This document shows positions 1-5,023 of a DNA stretch of 5,023 nt, one piece after another. The notes under the pieces are model-generated. The model did no database searches. It was not told the DNA's origin and was given only the letters and a program-made list of their open reading frames with translations. Origin of the DNA: Alphaproteobacteria bacterium (GTDB lineage Bacteria > Pseudomonadota > Alphaproteobacteria > 16-39-46); assembly GCA_947497675.1 (NCBI GenBank), contig CANMHY010000087.1:1-5023 (forward strand), in the 5' to 3' direction. The number at the start of each line of letters is the position of its first letter. Position 1 is the first letter of the stretch. The position numbers and the translations under genes are program-made.

Positions 1-255
1 TGTAAAACCAGCCACGACTCCACTCCAAGGGGGCATAATAAGCTTGATGCCTCCTCCGTCAGGTTTAACCCGAGGCGTTCTCACGATTAAATAACATTCA
101 TGTTCAAAAAAATTTAAATGTCTCCATGTCTTCTCAACGGTATCATAAGACTTATATTCTTTGACCTCTTCCGTCTTTTCATCTTTGCTTTGAAACAAAG
201 CTCCTCTTACAAAGTCTACATTGATATCAAGCCGTTTCTTTTCTAATTTTTCCTG
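1..255 (-). pseudogene. ISL3-family transposase, N-terminal remnant (runs off left edge)
   Basis: Read on the minus strand, the frame is open for 85 codons from 255 to the left edge and begins just after an in-frame TAA at 258-256. It contains KKRLDINVDF, then YDTVEKTWRHLNFFEHECYL, then a run ending PPWSGVVAGFT. This matches the order seen in ISL3 transposases: an N-terminal beta segment, the TWRHL(N/D)FF block, then the PW..x.GFT block before the catalytic domain. The paired CPxCG cysteines usually found just before the YD block are not present here. No ATG precedes the open frame. Upstream, W-R-P lies in the same frame and LDLTEVNR in another frame (about 256-290), as if the first 30 codons had been scrambled by small frameshifts. 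The catalytic part lies outside the window. I infer a decayed, probably inactive copy; the family call rests on recalled motif similarity only. Confidence 0.72.
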
Positions 256-269
256 TTAACCTCAGTTAA

Positions 270-554
270 ATCAAGGTCTCCAGGAGTTTTCTGTCAGACA
301 CTAATTATGGGCATGGAGCAAAGAATTTATGTTTTAATTTTTACTTGCTCACCCTTATGGCTTTTACGTTTCACCAGATTTTTGAATTGACAGACAAGGG
401 TTACCAATTGGCCCGAAAAAGCTTAGGAAGTAAAAGACATTTATGGGAAAATCTTCGATCTTTTATCAAAATTATGGTTTATAATTCATGGGAACATTTG
501 TTGGAATTTACGATAGATCCAGAAAAATTTATGCCTAAAGAACCATCGGGATAA
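270..554 (+). pseudogene. DDE-type transposase, C-terminal fragment
   Basis: The frame is open from 270 to the TAA at 552-554. From about 297 it reads DTNYGHGAKNLCFNF, LLTLMAFTFHQIFELTD, then a basic stretch and NSWEHLLEFTI near the end. The NYGHG...NL...LL.LLAF.FHQIFELTD pattern, followed by a W..LR....LVF..WE.LL tail, is what I recall from the extreme C-terminus of a group of IS transposases (IS4/IS1380-like or unclassified DDE elements). The acidic catalytic residues would lie upstream and are missing, because the frame meets a stop at 267-269 and the ISL3 remnant abuts on the other strand. A TTG at 345 could nominally start a 69-residue product, but it has no ribosome binding site and sits inside the homologous block, so I treat it as a fragment. 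The exact IS family is uncertain. Confidence 0.6.
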
Positions 555-756
555 GATCTTTACTAAATTTAAACGTAGATTTATTTTTAGGACTTTTTTT
601 AGCTTGCAGGGAAGTTATGTCCATAGTTTTAAAAACAAGCCTCAGACAAAGGATTTTTACGGTGTTTTCTCTTCTTAACGCCCTGTTCTTTAATGCTTTT
701 TTTAAAAATCTAAAGTTTTTTCGTTTTAGGAGCTTTAAATCGATCTATTTTTGACT
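555..756. other. T-rich spacer, no convincing gene
   Basis: About 200 bases between the transposase tail and the minus-strand lipoprotein gene. It is rich in T runs on the plus strand and has stops in most frames. It may include the right end of the element whose transposase tail ends at 554, but I could not identify a terminal inverted repeat or target duplication. No strong GC hairpin followed by a T run is visible for either convergent gene. Confidence 0.4.
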
Positions 757-1183
757 TCACACATAATTGCTGTTTGATTTAGATTGAGATTCAGAGAACA
801 AGGGCTTATATGTTTCGGTCCAATCCTCTTTTCGAGACTTAACAATGAGCCCTGATCCATTTTCAACGATTTGGAGAACTTCTGTTAGGTCAATGCCTTT
901 TCCACAGTCATCTTCTGGGCATTCGTTGGTATAGGCATAATCATTATGTTCTTTTAAATGAAGGAGGGAGACCCAGGGATGTGCGGTATAGGTCGTTAGG
1001 TCTCCAGATTTACGATGCCCAGGCTCCTGAGAGTGTTTTTTTTGTAGGGACGATCAAAATGGAGCCGCCTTTTAGCGACACATAAACGCCAGGCTTAGGC
1101 TCACTTTTGCACGCCAGAGAGGTTAATAAAAAGATTCCCGTAAAGACAAAAGCAGATACTATTTTTTTAAAGAATTTTATCAT
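757..1183 (-). pseudogene. Small exported lipoprotein-like protein, frame split at an A8 run
   Basis: The minus-strand frame starts at ATG 1183 and gives MIKFFKKIVSAFVFTGIF, a lysine-rich n-region and hydrophobic core, then LTSLAC with Cys25 as a possible (atypical) lipobox cysteine. It continues through PGVYVSLKGGSILIVPTKK to about residue 49. Here the DNA carries eight A residues (T8 at 1036-1043 on the plus strand). The original frame then ends within eight codons at 1012-1010. Removing one A joins it to a second open frame of 92 codons (HSQEPGHRKSGDLTTYTAHP onward, with C88-PEDD-C93) that stops at TGA 759-757. The joined product is 141 residues. The second frame has no start of its own and is blocked upstream by TGA, which supports a single original gene. 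I do not recognise the family. It could be a pseudogene, a slippage-expressed gene, a phase-variable gene or a sequencing error. A smaller alternative is a real truncated 57-residue peptide. Confidence 0.62.
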
Positions 1184-1190
1184 AGAAGTT

Positions 1191-1195
1191 TCCCT
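1191..1195 (-). promoter_or_regulatory. Shine-Dalgarno for the split lipoprotein gene
   Basis: AGGGA on the minus strand lies 7 nt before ATG 1183. It decides the start: the upstream in-frame ATG at 1231 would add 16 charged residues in front of the signal peptide and lacks a comparable site. Confidence 0.65.
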
Positions 1196-1226
1196 GAAAG
1201 TTTTAAAATTCTTAATTTCATTTTTC

Positions 1227-1255
1227 ATCATGATTAGAATATTCTATGATCTCAA
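1227..1255 (-). promoter_or_regulatory. Candidate sigma70-type promoter with palindrome in its spacer
   Basis: On the minus strand, TTGAGA (1255-1250, 5 of 6 consensus bases) is followed after 17 bases by CATGAT (1232-1227, 4 of 6). This would start transcription near 1220, about 36 nt ahead of the lipoprotein ATG at 1183. The 17-base spacer contains TAGAATATTCTA (1235-1246), a perfect 12-bp palindrome that could bind a dimeric regulator. The region is AT-rich, so chance matches are easy and the call is tentative. Confidence 0.33.
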
Positions 1256-1371
1256 AAAGATAAAGATTTTTTTCAAAAAACATCCTTAAAAAGAGTCTGA
1301 TGTGCTGGTTTTACCCGTTTTTTTGTGATAAAGGCAGAAGAAGAAATGATGTTGAGAAGGGATTTTGAAAA

Positions 1372-1563
1372 ATGCAAACGCAGAATCGATTGTTAGACGA
1401 AATCGCAGGAATGGCTCTCAAGGCTTTAGGGCGTCTTGATAAACTCGGCGACCCTCTTCAAAAAATGAAAGATTTGTGTGAGCTTCCTGAAAAATTTAAA
1501 TCTCTTGAGAGGGAGATTGAAATTCTTTCTCAAAAAATCGATTCTTCGGAGAAAGATGCTTAA
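1372..1563 (+). CDS. UbiK/BMFP-family-like small coiled-coil protein
   Basis: A 63-residue protein beginning MQTQNRLLDEIAGMALKALG, an amphipathic N-terminal helix like that of alphaproteobacterial accessory factor UbiK (BMFP/YqiC family) proteins, which often open MQT(D/E)NR(L/I)LDDLA. A heptad pattern follows: L38, F42, L45, I49, L52 and I56 with 4-3-4-3-4 spacing, predicting a C-terminal coiled coil. In characterised relatives the N-terminal helix associates with lipid and the coiled coil trimerises; UbiK assists the late ubiquinone biosynthesis complex in enterobacteria. This copy is shorter than usual (about 80-110 residues), apparently lacking part of the middle. GAAGGG at 1356-1361 lies 10 nt before the ATG. 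It is the first gene of the operon, ending 2 nt before rlpA, so its transcript should extend into the cell-wall genes. The family call rests mainly on the first 20 residues; a different short coiled-coil protein is possible. Confidence 0.62.
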   Translation: MQTQNRLLDEIAGMALKALGRLDKLGDPLQKMKDLCELPEKFKSLEREIEILSQKIDSSEKDA

Positions 1564-1565
1564 AG

Positions 1566-2480
1566 ATGCTGCGTCACAAAGGAATTGTTTTTTTTAGGAA
1601 AGTTAATGGTATCTTAATCCTACTTCTGGGATTGAGTATTCTTATCATTTTAAATGGATGTTCGTCTTCGTCCCATTTTGAGGGAATTGAAAGACCGTCA
1701 CGCGCCCCTTTGTATGCTAAGAGGGGAACTTATAAAATTGGAAAACCTTATTCTGTTAAAGGTGTGACCTATACACCCCGAGAGAACTTTCATTTCGAAG
1801 AGACGGGTCTTGCCTCTTGGTATGGGCCTGGATTTCATGAAAATACAACGGCCAATATGGAAATCTTTGATCAAAATCAAATCAGTGCGGCCCATAAAAC
1901 GCTACAATTACCGTGTCTCGTGCGTGTTCATAATCTTGATAATGGGCGTATTTTAGATATACGTATCAATGATAGGGGACCTTTTTATGAGGGGAGAATT
2001 ATTGATCTTTCCAAGCGTGCAGCCCAGCTTTTGGGTGTTTTCCAAAAAGGATTGGCGCGGGTTCACATTAAAGTGTTGGAGCATGAAAGCCGTCTTTTGA
2101 AAGACATGGCCCTTGGAAAGAAGCCTTCTCAGAAAAAACCTGCGCCTTTGCCTGCAGATGCCGTTGATGTTGATAGCATCAAGCCTCTTCCCTTTATGAG
2201 CCCTCTCAACGAAGGTGTCTTTAGTGCCGAGCCTCTTCCGATTCAAAAGGGGGGTGATTATATTAATTTGCCGCTCTTAAAGGATTATGGAGAGGCCGCT
2301 AAACTTTCTGCTCGAATGGAAAAATTCGGAAGCTCTTCTATTGCACAAGAACGCGTTGGGAAAAATATCTTTTATAAAGTTCAGATTGGGCCGTTTTCAA
2401 ATTGGAAAGATGCTGAAAAAGTTTTAAAAGCCGTTAAAGGAAAGGGGTTTTCGAAAGCTCTAATTACTGCTACAAAATAG
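1566..2480 (+). CDS. rlpA: Septal-type lytic transglycosylase RlpA, lipoprotein with SPOR domain
   Basis: A 304-residue outer-membrane lipoprotein. Residues 16-29 form a hydrophobic signal core ending in the lipobox L29-N-G-C32; Ser at +2 fits sorting to the outer membrane. Residues about 79-173 form the double-psi beta-barrel (RlpA) domain: GLASWYGPGFHENTTAN, then E99, D102, H110 (AAHKTL) and D136 in NDRGPF, then RIIDLSKRAAQLLG. These match the catalytic-site residues described for Pseudomonas RlpA, which cleaves glycan strands stripped of stem peptides. A Lys/Pro-rich linker (about 185-228) leads to a C-terminal SPOR domain (about 229-302) whose second half, FYKVQIGPFSNWKDAEKVL, is typical; the first half is divergent. 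SPOR domains bind denuded septal glycan. The ATG lies 2 nt after the upstream stop with GGAG at 1548-1551, so translational coupling is likely. Length and domain order are normal and all key residues are intact. Confidence 0.93.
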   Translation: MLRHKGIVFFRKVNGILILLLGLSILIILNGCSSSSHFEGIERPSRAPLYAKRGTYKIGKPYSVKGVTYTPRENFHFEETGLASWYGPGFHENTTANMEIFDQNQISAAHKTLQLPCLVRVHNLDNGRILDIRINDRGPFYEGRIIDLSKRAAQLLGVFQKGLARVHIKVLEHESRLLKDMALGKKPSQKKPAPLPADAVDVDSIKPLPFMSPLNEGVFSAEPLPIQKGGDYINLPLLKDYGEAAKLSARMEKFGSSSIAQERVGKNIFYKVQIGPFSNWKDAEKVLKAVKGKGFSKALITATK

Positions 2481-2534
2481 AAGATTCCTTAATTTTGAAT
2501 AATCGTTTTTGGATGATACAAAGGACACAAAGAT

Positions 2535-3746
2535 ATGACCACTTCTGCTTTTTTTAAAACTTTCCGTTTCACATTGTTGGTGATGGCCAGCTTGTTTTTG
2601 AGAACATTGACTGGGGAGGCAAATGTCGAATTAGACGCGTCTCATAAAGATATTGTTCAAAGTCCAAAAAAGAGCGAAGAGGTTGCACTCGACCTCACTG
2701 CAACGACACTCTTTTTGATAGATGCTCAAACAGGAGAGGTTTTATTCTCTAAAAATGGGGACGTTCCCATGTCGCCATCGTCCATGAGTAAAGTCATGAC
2801 GGTTTACATGGTTTTTGAAAAGCTCAAAGGGGGATCTCTGACGCTTGATACAACTTTCCCTGTGAGTGAAAAGGCGTGGCGGATGCAAGGATCTAAGATG
2901 TTTGTTGATCTTGGAAGCCAGATACGTCTTGAGGATTTGCTGCGCGGTATTGTGGTCCAGTCTGGAAACGATGCTTGTATTGTGGTGGCTGAAGCTCTTG
3001 CGGGAACAGAGGATAACTTTGCCCGTCAGATGACAAAACGTGCCCATGAATTAGGCGCCACATCAAGCAATTTTACAAACTCGACAGGGTGGGAAGAGGC
3101 TGATCATAAAATGACGGCGCGCGATATTGCAACGATTGCCTTGAAAACGATTCAAGATTTTCCAGAGTATTATTCGTATTATTCTGAAATTGATTTTACG
3201 TATAATGGCATTAAGCAAGGAAATCGAAATCCTCTTCTGTATAAAAATATTGGATGTGATGGTCTTAAAACAGGACATACAGATGATGGTGGGTTTGGTC
3301 TTGTTGCCTCTGTCGTTCGTGACGGACGACGGTTGATTATGGTCATTAATGGATGTTCGTCCATGAAGGATCGTGCGAAAGATGCCGAAATTTTGATGAA
3401 TTGGGGATTCAGAGAATTTGACAATGTTATCTTGGCAAAACCAAGCCAAGTGATTGAAGTTGTTCCCGTTTGGATGGGAAAAACAGGAGACGTGGGACTC
3501 TATAGTCAAGAAGGTGTTGTGGTGACCATTCGAAGCCTTGAAAAAGATAAAGTAAAGGCGACTTTATTTTATGAAACGCCTCTTAATGCCCCCATCACAC
3601 AAGGTGCTTATGTCGGTGAAATGCGTGTTGCTCTCCCAAATGGGGAGACAAAGACATTTCCGCTTCAAGCAGATCGGACGGTTGAAGAGCTCGGGTTTTT
3701 TGGAAAACTTTGGTTTAAAATAAAATCCTTTATTCCGGGACTCTAG
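2535..3746 (+). CDS. dacA: D-alanyl-D-alanine carboxypeptidase, PBP5 type (peptidase S11)
   Basis: A 403-residue penicillin-binding protein that removes the terminal D-Ala from peptidoglycan pentapeptides in the periplasm, limiting cross-linking. A signal peptide covers residues 1-29 (K8 and R11, hydrophobic core 12-22, probable cleavage after GEA29). The catalytic domain (about 50-275) has all three motifs: S83-M-S-K86 with nucleophile Ser83, S143-G-N145 and K245-T-G247. A PBP5 C-terminal beta domain follows (about 296-385), and the end, GFFGKLWFKIKSFIPGL, is an amphipathic helix of the kind that attaches PBP5/PBP6 to the inner membrane. AAAGGA at 2520-2525 lies 9 nt before the ATG. It sits 54 nt after rlpA and 3 nt before tmk, consistent with cotranscription. 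The family is certain; dacA versus dacC or dacD cannot be separated from sequence alone, so the symbol is a convention. Confidence 0.93.
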   Translation: MTTSAFFKTFRFTLLVMASLFLRTLTGEANVELDASHKDIVQSPKKSEEVALDLTATTLFLIDAQTGEVLFSKNGDVPMSPSSMSKVMTVYMVFEKLKGGSLTLDTTFPVSEKAWRMQGSKMFVDLGSQIRLEDLLRGIVVQSGNDACIVVAEALAGTEDNFARQMTKRAHELGATSSNFTNSTGWEEADHKMTARDIATIALKTIQDFPEYYSYYSEIDFTYNGIKQGNRNPLLYKNIGCDGLKTGHTDDGGFGLVASVVRDGRRLIMVINGCSSMKDRAKDAEILMNWGFREFDNVILAKPSQVIEVVPVWMGKTGDVGLYSQEGVVVTIRSLEKDKVKATLFYETPLNAPITQGAYVGEMRVALPNGETKTFPLQADRTVEELGFFGKLWFKIKSFIPGL

Positions 3747-3749
3747 GAC

Positions 3750-4421
3750 GTGTCGGATTTTAAATCATTGCAGGTGCCCTTCGGGATATTTCTGACATTT
3801 GAAGGTGGGGAAGGGACGGGAAAGTCGACCCAAATTCGAAAAGTTTCAGAGTGGCTTAGGGCGCAAAGCATTCCTGTTGTCATCACGCGAGAGCCTGGAG
3901 GAACACCGGGTGCAGAAGAAATCAGAAATCTTTTGGTGCAAGGAAATCCAGAGCGTTGGGATGCGATGACGGAAGCTTTGCTTCTTTTTGCTGCCCGGAG
4001 GGATCATGTTGAGTTTTTTATTAAGCCCCATTTAAAAGAAGGCACATGGGTTTTATGTGATCGCTTTACCGACTCTTCTTGGGTTTATCAGGGATTTGGA
4101 AGTGGGCTCGGTCCTGAAAAAATTGAAGATTTGGCAAAAACTGTTTTAAACACGTTTGAACCTAAGGTGACGATTATTCTTGATTTGCCCCCTGAAATTG
4201 GGCTTGCCCGGGCCCACGCGCGTGCAACAAAAGAAAATCGATTTGAGAAAAAGGGTCTTGTCTTTCACAAGAGACTTCAAGAGGGATATCATCTTCTTGC
4301 TCAAAAGAATCCAGGCCGTTGTTTTTTGGTCTCGGGGCTTGGGTCAGAAGAGGAGGTTTTTGAGCGTCTCTTAGACCTTTTGAAAGACGTCTTCCCGAGT
4401 TTGAAGCAAGATCATTCTTGA
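3750..4421 (+). CDS. tmk: Thymidylate kinase (dTMP kinase)
   Basis: A 223-residue cytoplasmic kinase converting dTMP and ATP to dTDP, an essential step of dTTP synthesis. The P-loop is FEGGEGTGKSTQ (G19 to T27, Lys25). TREPGGTPGAEEIR (46-59) is the thymidylate kinase signature, D104-R105-F106 is the DR(F/Y) motif, and a basic lid segment lies around 152-168 (R154, R158, R164, K167). Length is normal. The start is GTG: the dacA TAG lies in the same frame only one codon upstream, so no earlier start is possible, and later TTG/GTG codons (3768, 3774) lack a ribosome site. AGGA at 3745-3748 overlaps the dacA stop and is too close to act normally; GGGA about 9 nt upstream of the GTG is a better but weak site. 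Translation is probably coupled to termination of dacA. No holB follows, unlike many alphaproteobacterial operons. Confidence 0.95.
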   Translation: MSDFKSLQVPFGIFLTFEGGEGTGKSTQIRKVSEWLRAQSIPVVITREPGGTPGAEEIRNLLVQGNPERWDAMTEALLLFAARRDHVEFFIKPHLKEGTWVLCDRFTDSSWVYQGFGSGLGPEKIEDLAKTVLNTFEPKVTIILDLPPEIGLARAHARATKENRFEKKGLVFHKRLQEGYHLLAQKNPGRCFLVSGLGSEEEVFERLLDLLKDVFPSLKQDHS

Positions 4422-4478
4422 CGCTCTAGTTGATTGGAAAAAGGTTTTTTATTTTTACAGCTTCTTCATTGTTTTTTT

Positions 4479-4519
4479 AACAGTGTTCCCCTGGCTTACG
4501 TGGCGGAGAGAGGACTGTT
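4479..4519. repeat. Short inverted repeat enclosing a tRNA-3'-end-like sequence
   Basis: AACAGT (4479-4484) and ACTGTT (4514-4519) are exact inverted repeats about 29 bases apart; with one mismatch the arms extend to 8 bases. Between them, bases 4501-4513 read on the minus strand are CCTCTCTCCGCCA, which resembles the acceptor strand, discriminator and CCA of a tRNA-Ser. No T-arm, anticodon arm or complete cloverleaf lies alongside, so this is not a tRNA gene. It may be a scar or attachment-site remnant, or chance. No terminator-like T run follows on either strand. Confidence 0.35.
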
Positions 4520-4556
4520 TAGATCAAATTTCACTGTAGAACTCTAACGAGGTTAT

Positions 4557-4564
4557 GATATACT
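4557..4564 (+). promoter_or_regulatory. Extended -10 promoter for the AAA-ATPase-like gene
   Basis: The sequence TGATATACT (4556-4564, bases 4556-4558 being the TGA with the TG at 4556-4557) fits TGn-TATAAT with five of six core bases. It would start transcription near 4571, about 20 nt before ATG 4591. No good -35 element lies 16-18 bases upstream, which extended -10 promoters can tolerate. A dedicated promoter is expected because the gene lies 169 nt after tmk and is unrelated to it. Confidence 0.45.
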
Positions 4565-4566
4565 AC

Positions 4567-4582
4567 TCCTTAGTATTAAGGA
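4567..4582 (+). promoter_or_regulatory. Perfect inverted repeat covering the ribosome binding site
   Basis: TCCTTA-GTAT-TAAGGA is a perfect 6-bp inverted repeat with a 4-base centre, and can extend by two pairs across one bulged T (AC at 4565-4566 with GT at 4584-4585). The right arm contains the AAGGA Shine-Dalgarno (4578-4582), 8 nt before ATG 4591. It also spans the predicted transcription start. It could act as an operator, or, if transcription starts further upstream, as a hairpin hiding the ribosome site. Confidence 0.45.
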
Positions 4583-4590
4583 TGTAAATT

Positions 4591-5023
4591 ATGACAAAGC
4601 TGCAAAATAAGATCTATACGATCAAAATTGGAACAGATGATTTTAAAAAACTCATCACAGAGAGTACGCTCTATATAGATAAAACGCTTCTTCTCAAAAC
4701 CATTATAGAAGACGCGTATGATGTTCTTCTTATCACCCGTCCGCGCCGGTGGGGCAAGACCCTAAATATGACGATGCTTCAGTATTTTTTTACCATCCCT
4801 GTTAAACCCAATGGCGAGATCGATGACGAAGAACGATCAAAAAGGAGTGGTATTTTCTCAAAATTAAAGATTGGAGAGCATCCCGATATCTTAAAAAATT
4901 ATCTTGGAAAATTCCCTGCAATTTTTATCTCTTTTAAAGAAATCAAAGGAAAAGATTACGAGACGATCGAAATGAAAGTTCGAGAACTTATTTATGAGCT
5001 TTATGCAAAACATGAATATCTTC
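4591..5023 (+). CDS. AAA-ATPase-like / PD-(D/E)XK nuclease superfamily protein, N-terminal part
   Basis: The frame is open for 144 codons and runs off the right edge. It begins MTKLQNKIYTIKIGTDDFKK, then LYIDKT (27-32), the G.Y(Y/V)DKT-like motif of this family, then LLITRPRRWGKTLNM, whose R50-P-R-R-W-G-K56-T57 is the family's P-loop. The usual form is RPRRFGKT. LQYFF and a K-F-P-A-I-F-I-S-F strand (FPVI.ISFK in relatives) follow. These features identify the AAA-ATPase-like domain (PF09820 type), which in complete proteins of about 500-600 residues is followed by a DUF1703/PD-(D/E)XK nuclease-like domain that is outside this window. The biological role is not established; such genes are multicopy in many host-associated bacteria. 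AAGGA 8 nt upstream supports the ATG. It is intact as far as seen, and separate from the tmk operon. Confidence 0.85.
   Translation, partial: MTKLQNKIYTIKIGTDDFKKLITESTLYIDKTLLLKTIIEDAYDVLLITRPRRWGKTLNMTMLQYFFTIPVKPNGEIDDEERSKRSGIFSKLKIGEHPDILKNYLGKFPAIFISFKEIKGKDYETIEMKVRELIYELYAKHEYL

Noticed and set aside
617..754. 45-codon plus-strand frame with an AGGGAA ribosome-like site upstream
   Set aside because: The product is a Phe-rich translation of T-rich DNA, has no recognisable family and lies in what may be IS debris; no support for it being a gene.
1107..1289. 60-codon plus-strand frame across the divergent intergenic region
   Set aside because: It overlaps the signal-peptide region of the minus-strand gene, is a Lys/Ile/Phe-rich translation of AT-rich DNA and has no ribosome site.
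1324..1332. TGT-GATAAA as an extended -10 for the operon
   Set aside because: No acceptable -35 element at 16-18 bases; the operon promoter is probably here somewhere but cannot be placed.
2495..2522. Possible internal promoter TTGAAT-N16-TACAAA before dacA
   Set aside because: Transcription would start after the AAAGGA ribosome site, leaving about 6 nt of leader; more likely chance in AT-rich DNA.
3063..3509. 148-codon minus-strand frame inside dacA
   Set aside because: Antisense shadow of a clearly conserved gene; no family features of its own.
4432..4478. T runs after tmk as an intrinsic terminator
   Set aside because: The T tracts are not preceded by any GC-containing stem; AAAAAGGTTTTT alone would not form a credible terminator.
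4501..4590. Minus-strand tRNA gene ending at the CCGCCA sequence
   Set aside because: The bases upstream do not give a T-arm, anticodon arm or a matching 5' acceptor strand.

Overview
The window looks like a chromosomal piece from an AT-rich alphaproteobacterium, most likely a host-associated lineage of the Holosporales/Paracaedibacter type. Three things suggest this. The gene order rlpA - dacA-type carboxypeptidase - tmk is a familiar alphaproteobacterial arrangement. The flanks carry insertion-sequence debris. The right edge carries an AAA-ATPase-like/PD-(D/E)XK family gene, a family often amplified in intracellular alphaproteobacteria. The order-level assignment is inference; the class-level one is firmer.

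Layout, left to right. Positions 1-554 hold wreckage of two unrelated transposases facing opposite ways: the N-terminal part of an ISL3-type transposase on the minus strand, running off the left edge, and the C-terminal tail of a second DDE-type transposase on the plus strand. Positions 555-756 are T-rich and show no convincing gene. Positions 757-1183 (minus) carry a small exported, probably lipid-anchored protein whose reading frame is broken by one base at a run of eight A residues. Joining the two frames gives a coherent 141-residue protein. Positions 1184-1371 are the divergent intergenic region, with a candidate promoter and a perfect 12-bp palindrome.

Positions 1372-4421 form a compact plus-strand operon: a short UbiK/BMFP-like coiled-coil protein, the lipoprotein lytic transglycosylase RlpA (2-nt gap), a PBP5-type D-Ala-D-Ala carboxypeptidase (54-nt gap), and thymidylate kinase starting at GTG (3-nt gap). 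RlpA and the carboxypeptidase both act on periplasmic peptidoglycan, one cutting glycan strands (with a SPOR domain for septal targeting) and the other trimming stem peptides. Tmk makes dTDP for DNA synthesis. The holB gene that often follows tmk in alphaproteobacteria is absent.

Positions 4422-4590 hold a rearranged-looking spacer with an inverted repeat, a 13-base match to a tRNA 3' end, a good extended -10 element and a perfect inverted repeat covering the ribosome binding site. From 4591 the start of an AAA-ATPase-like gene runs off the right edge. No wholly new multi-gene system is visible. The most interesting items are the homopolymer-split lipoprotein gene and the control region of the ATPase gene.
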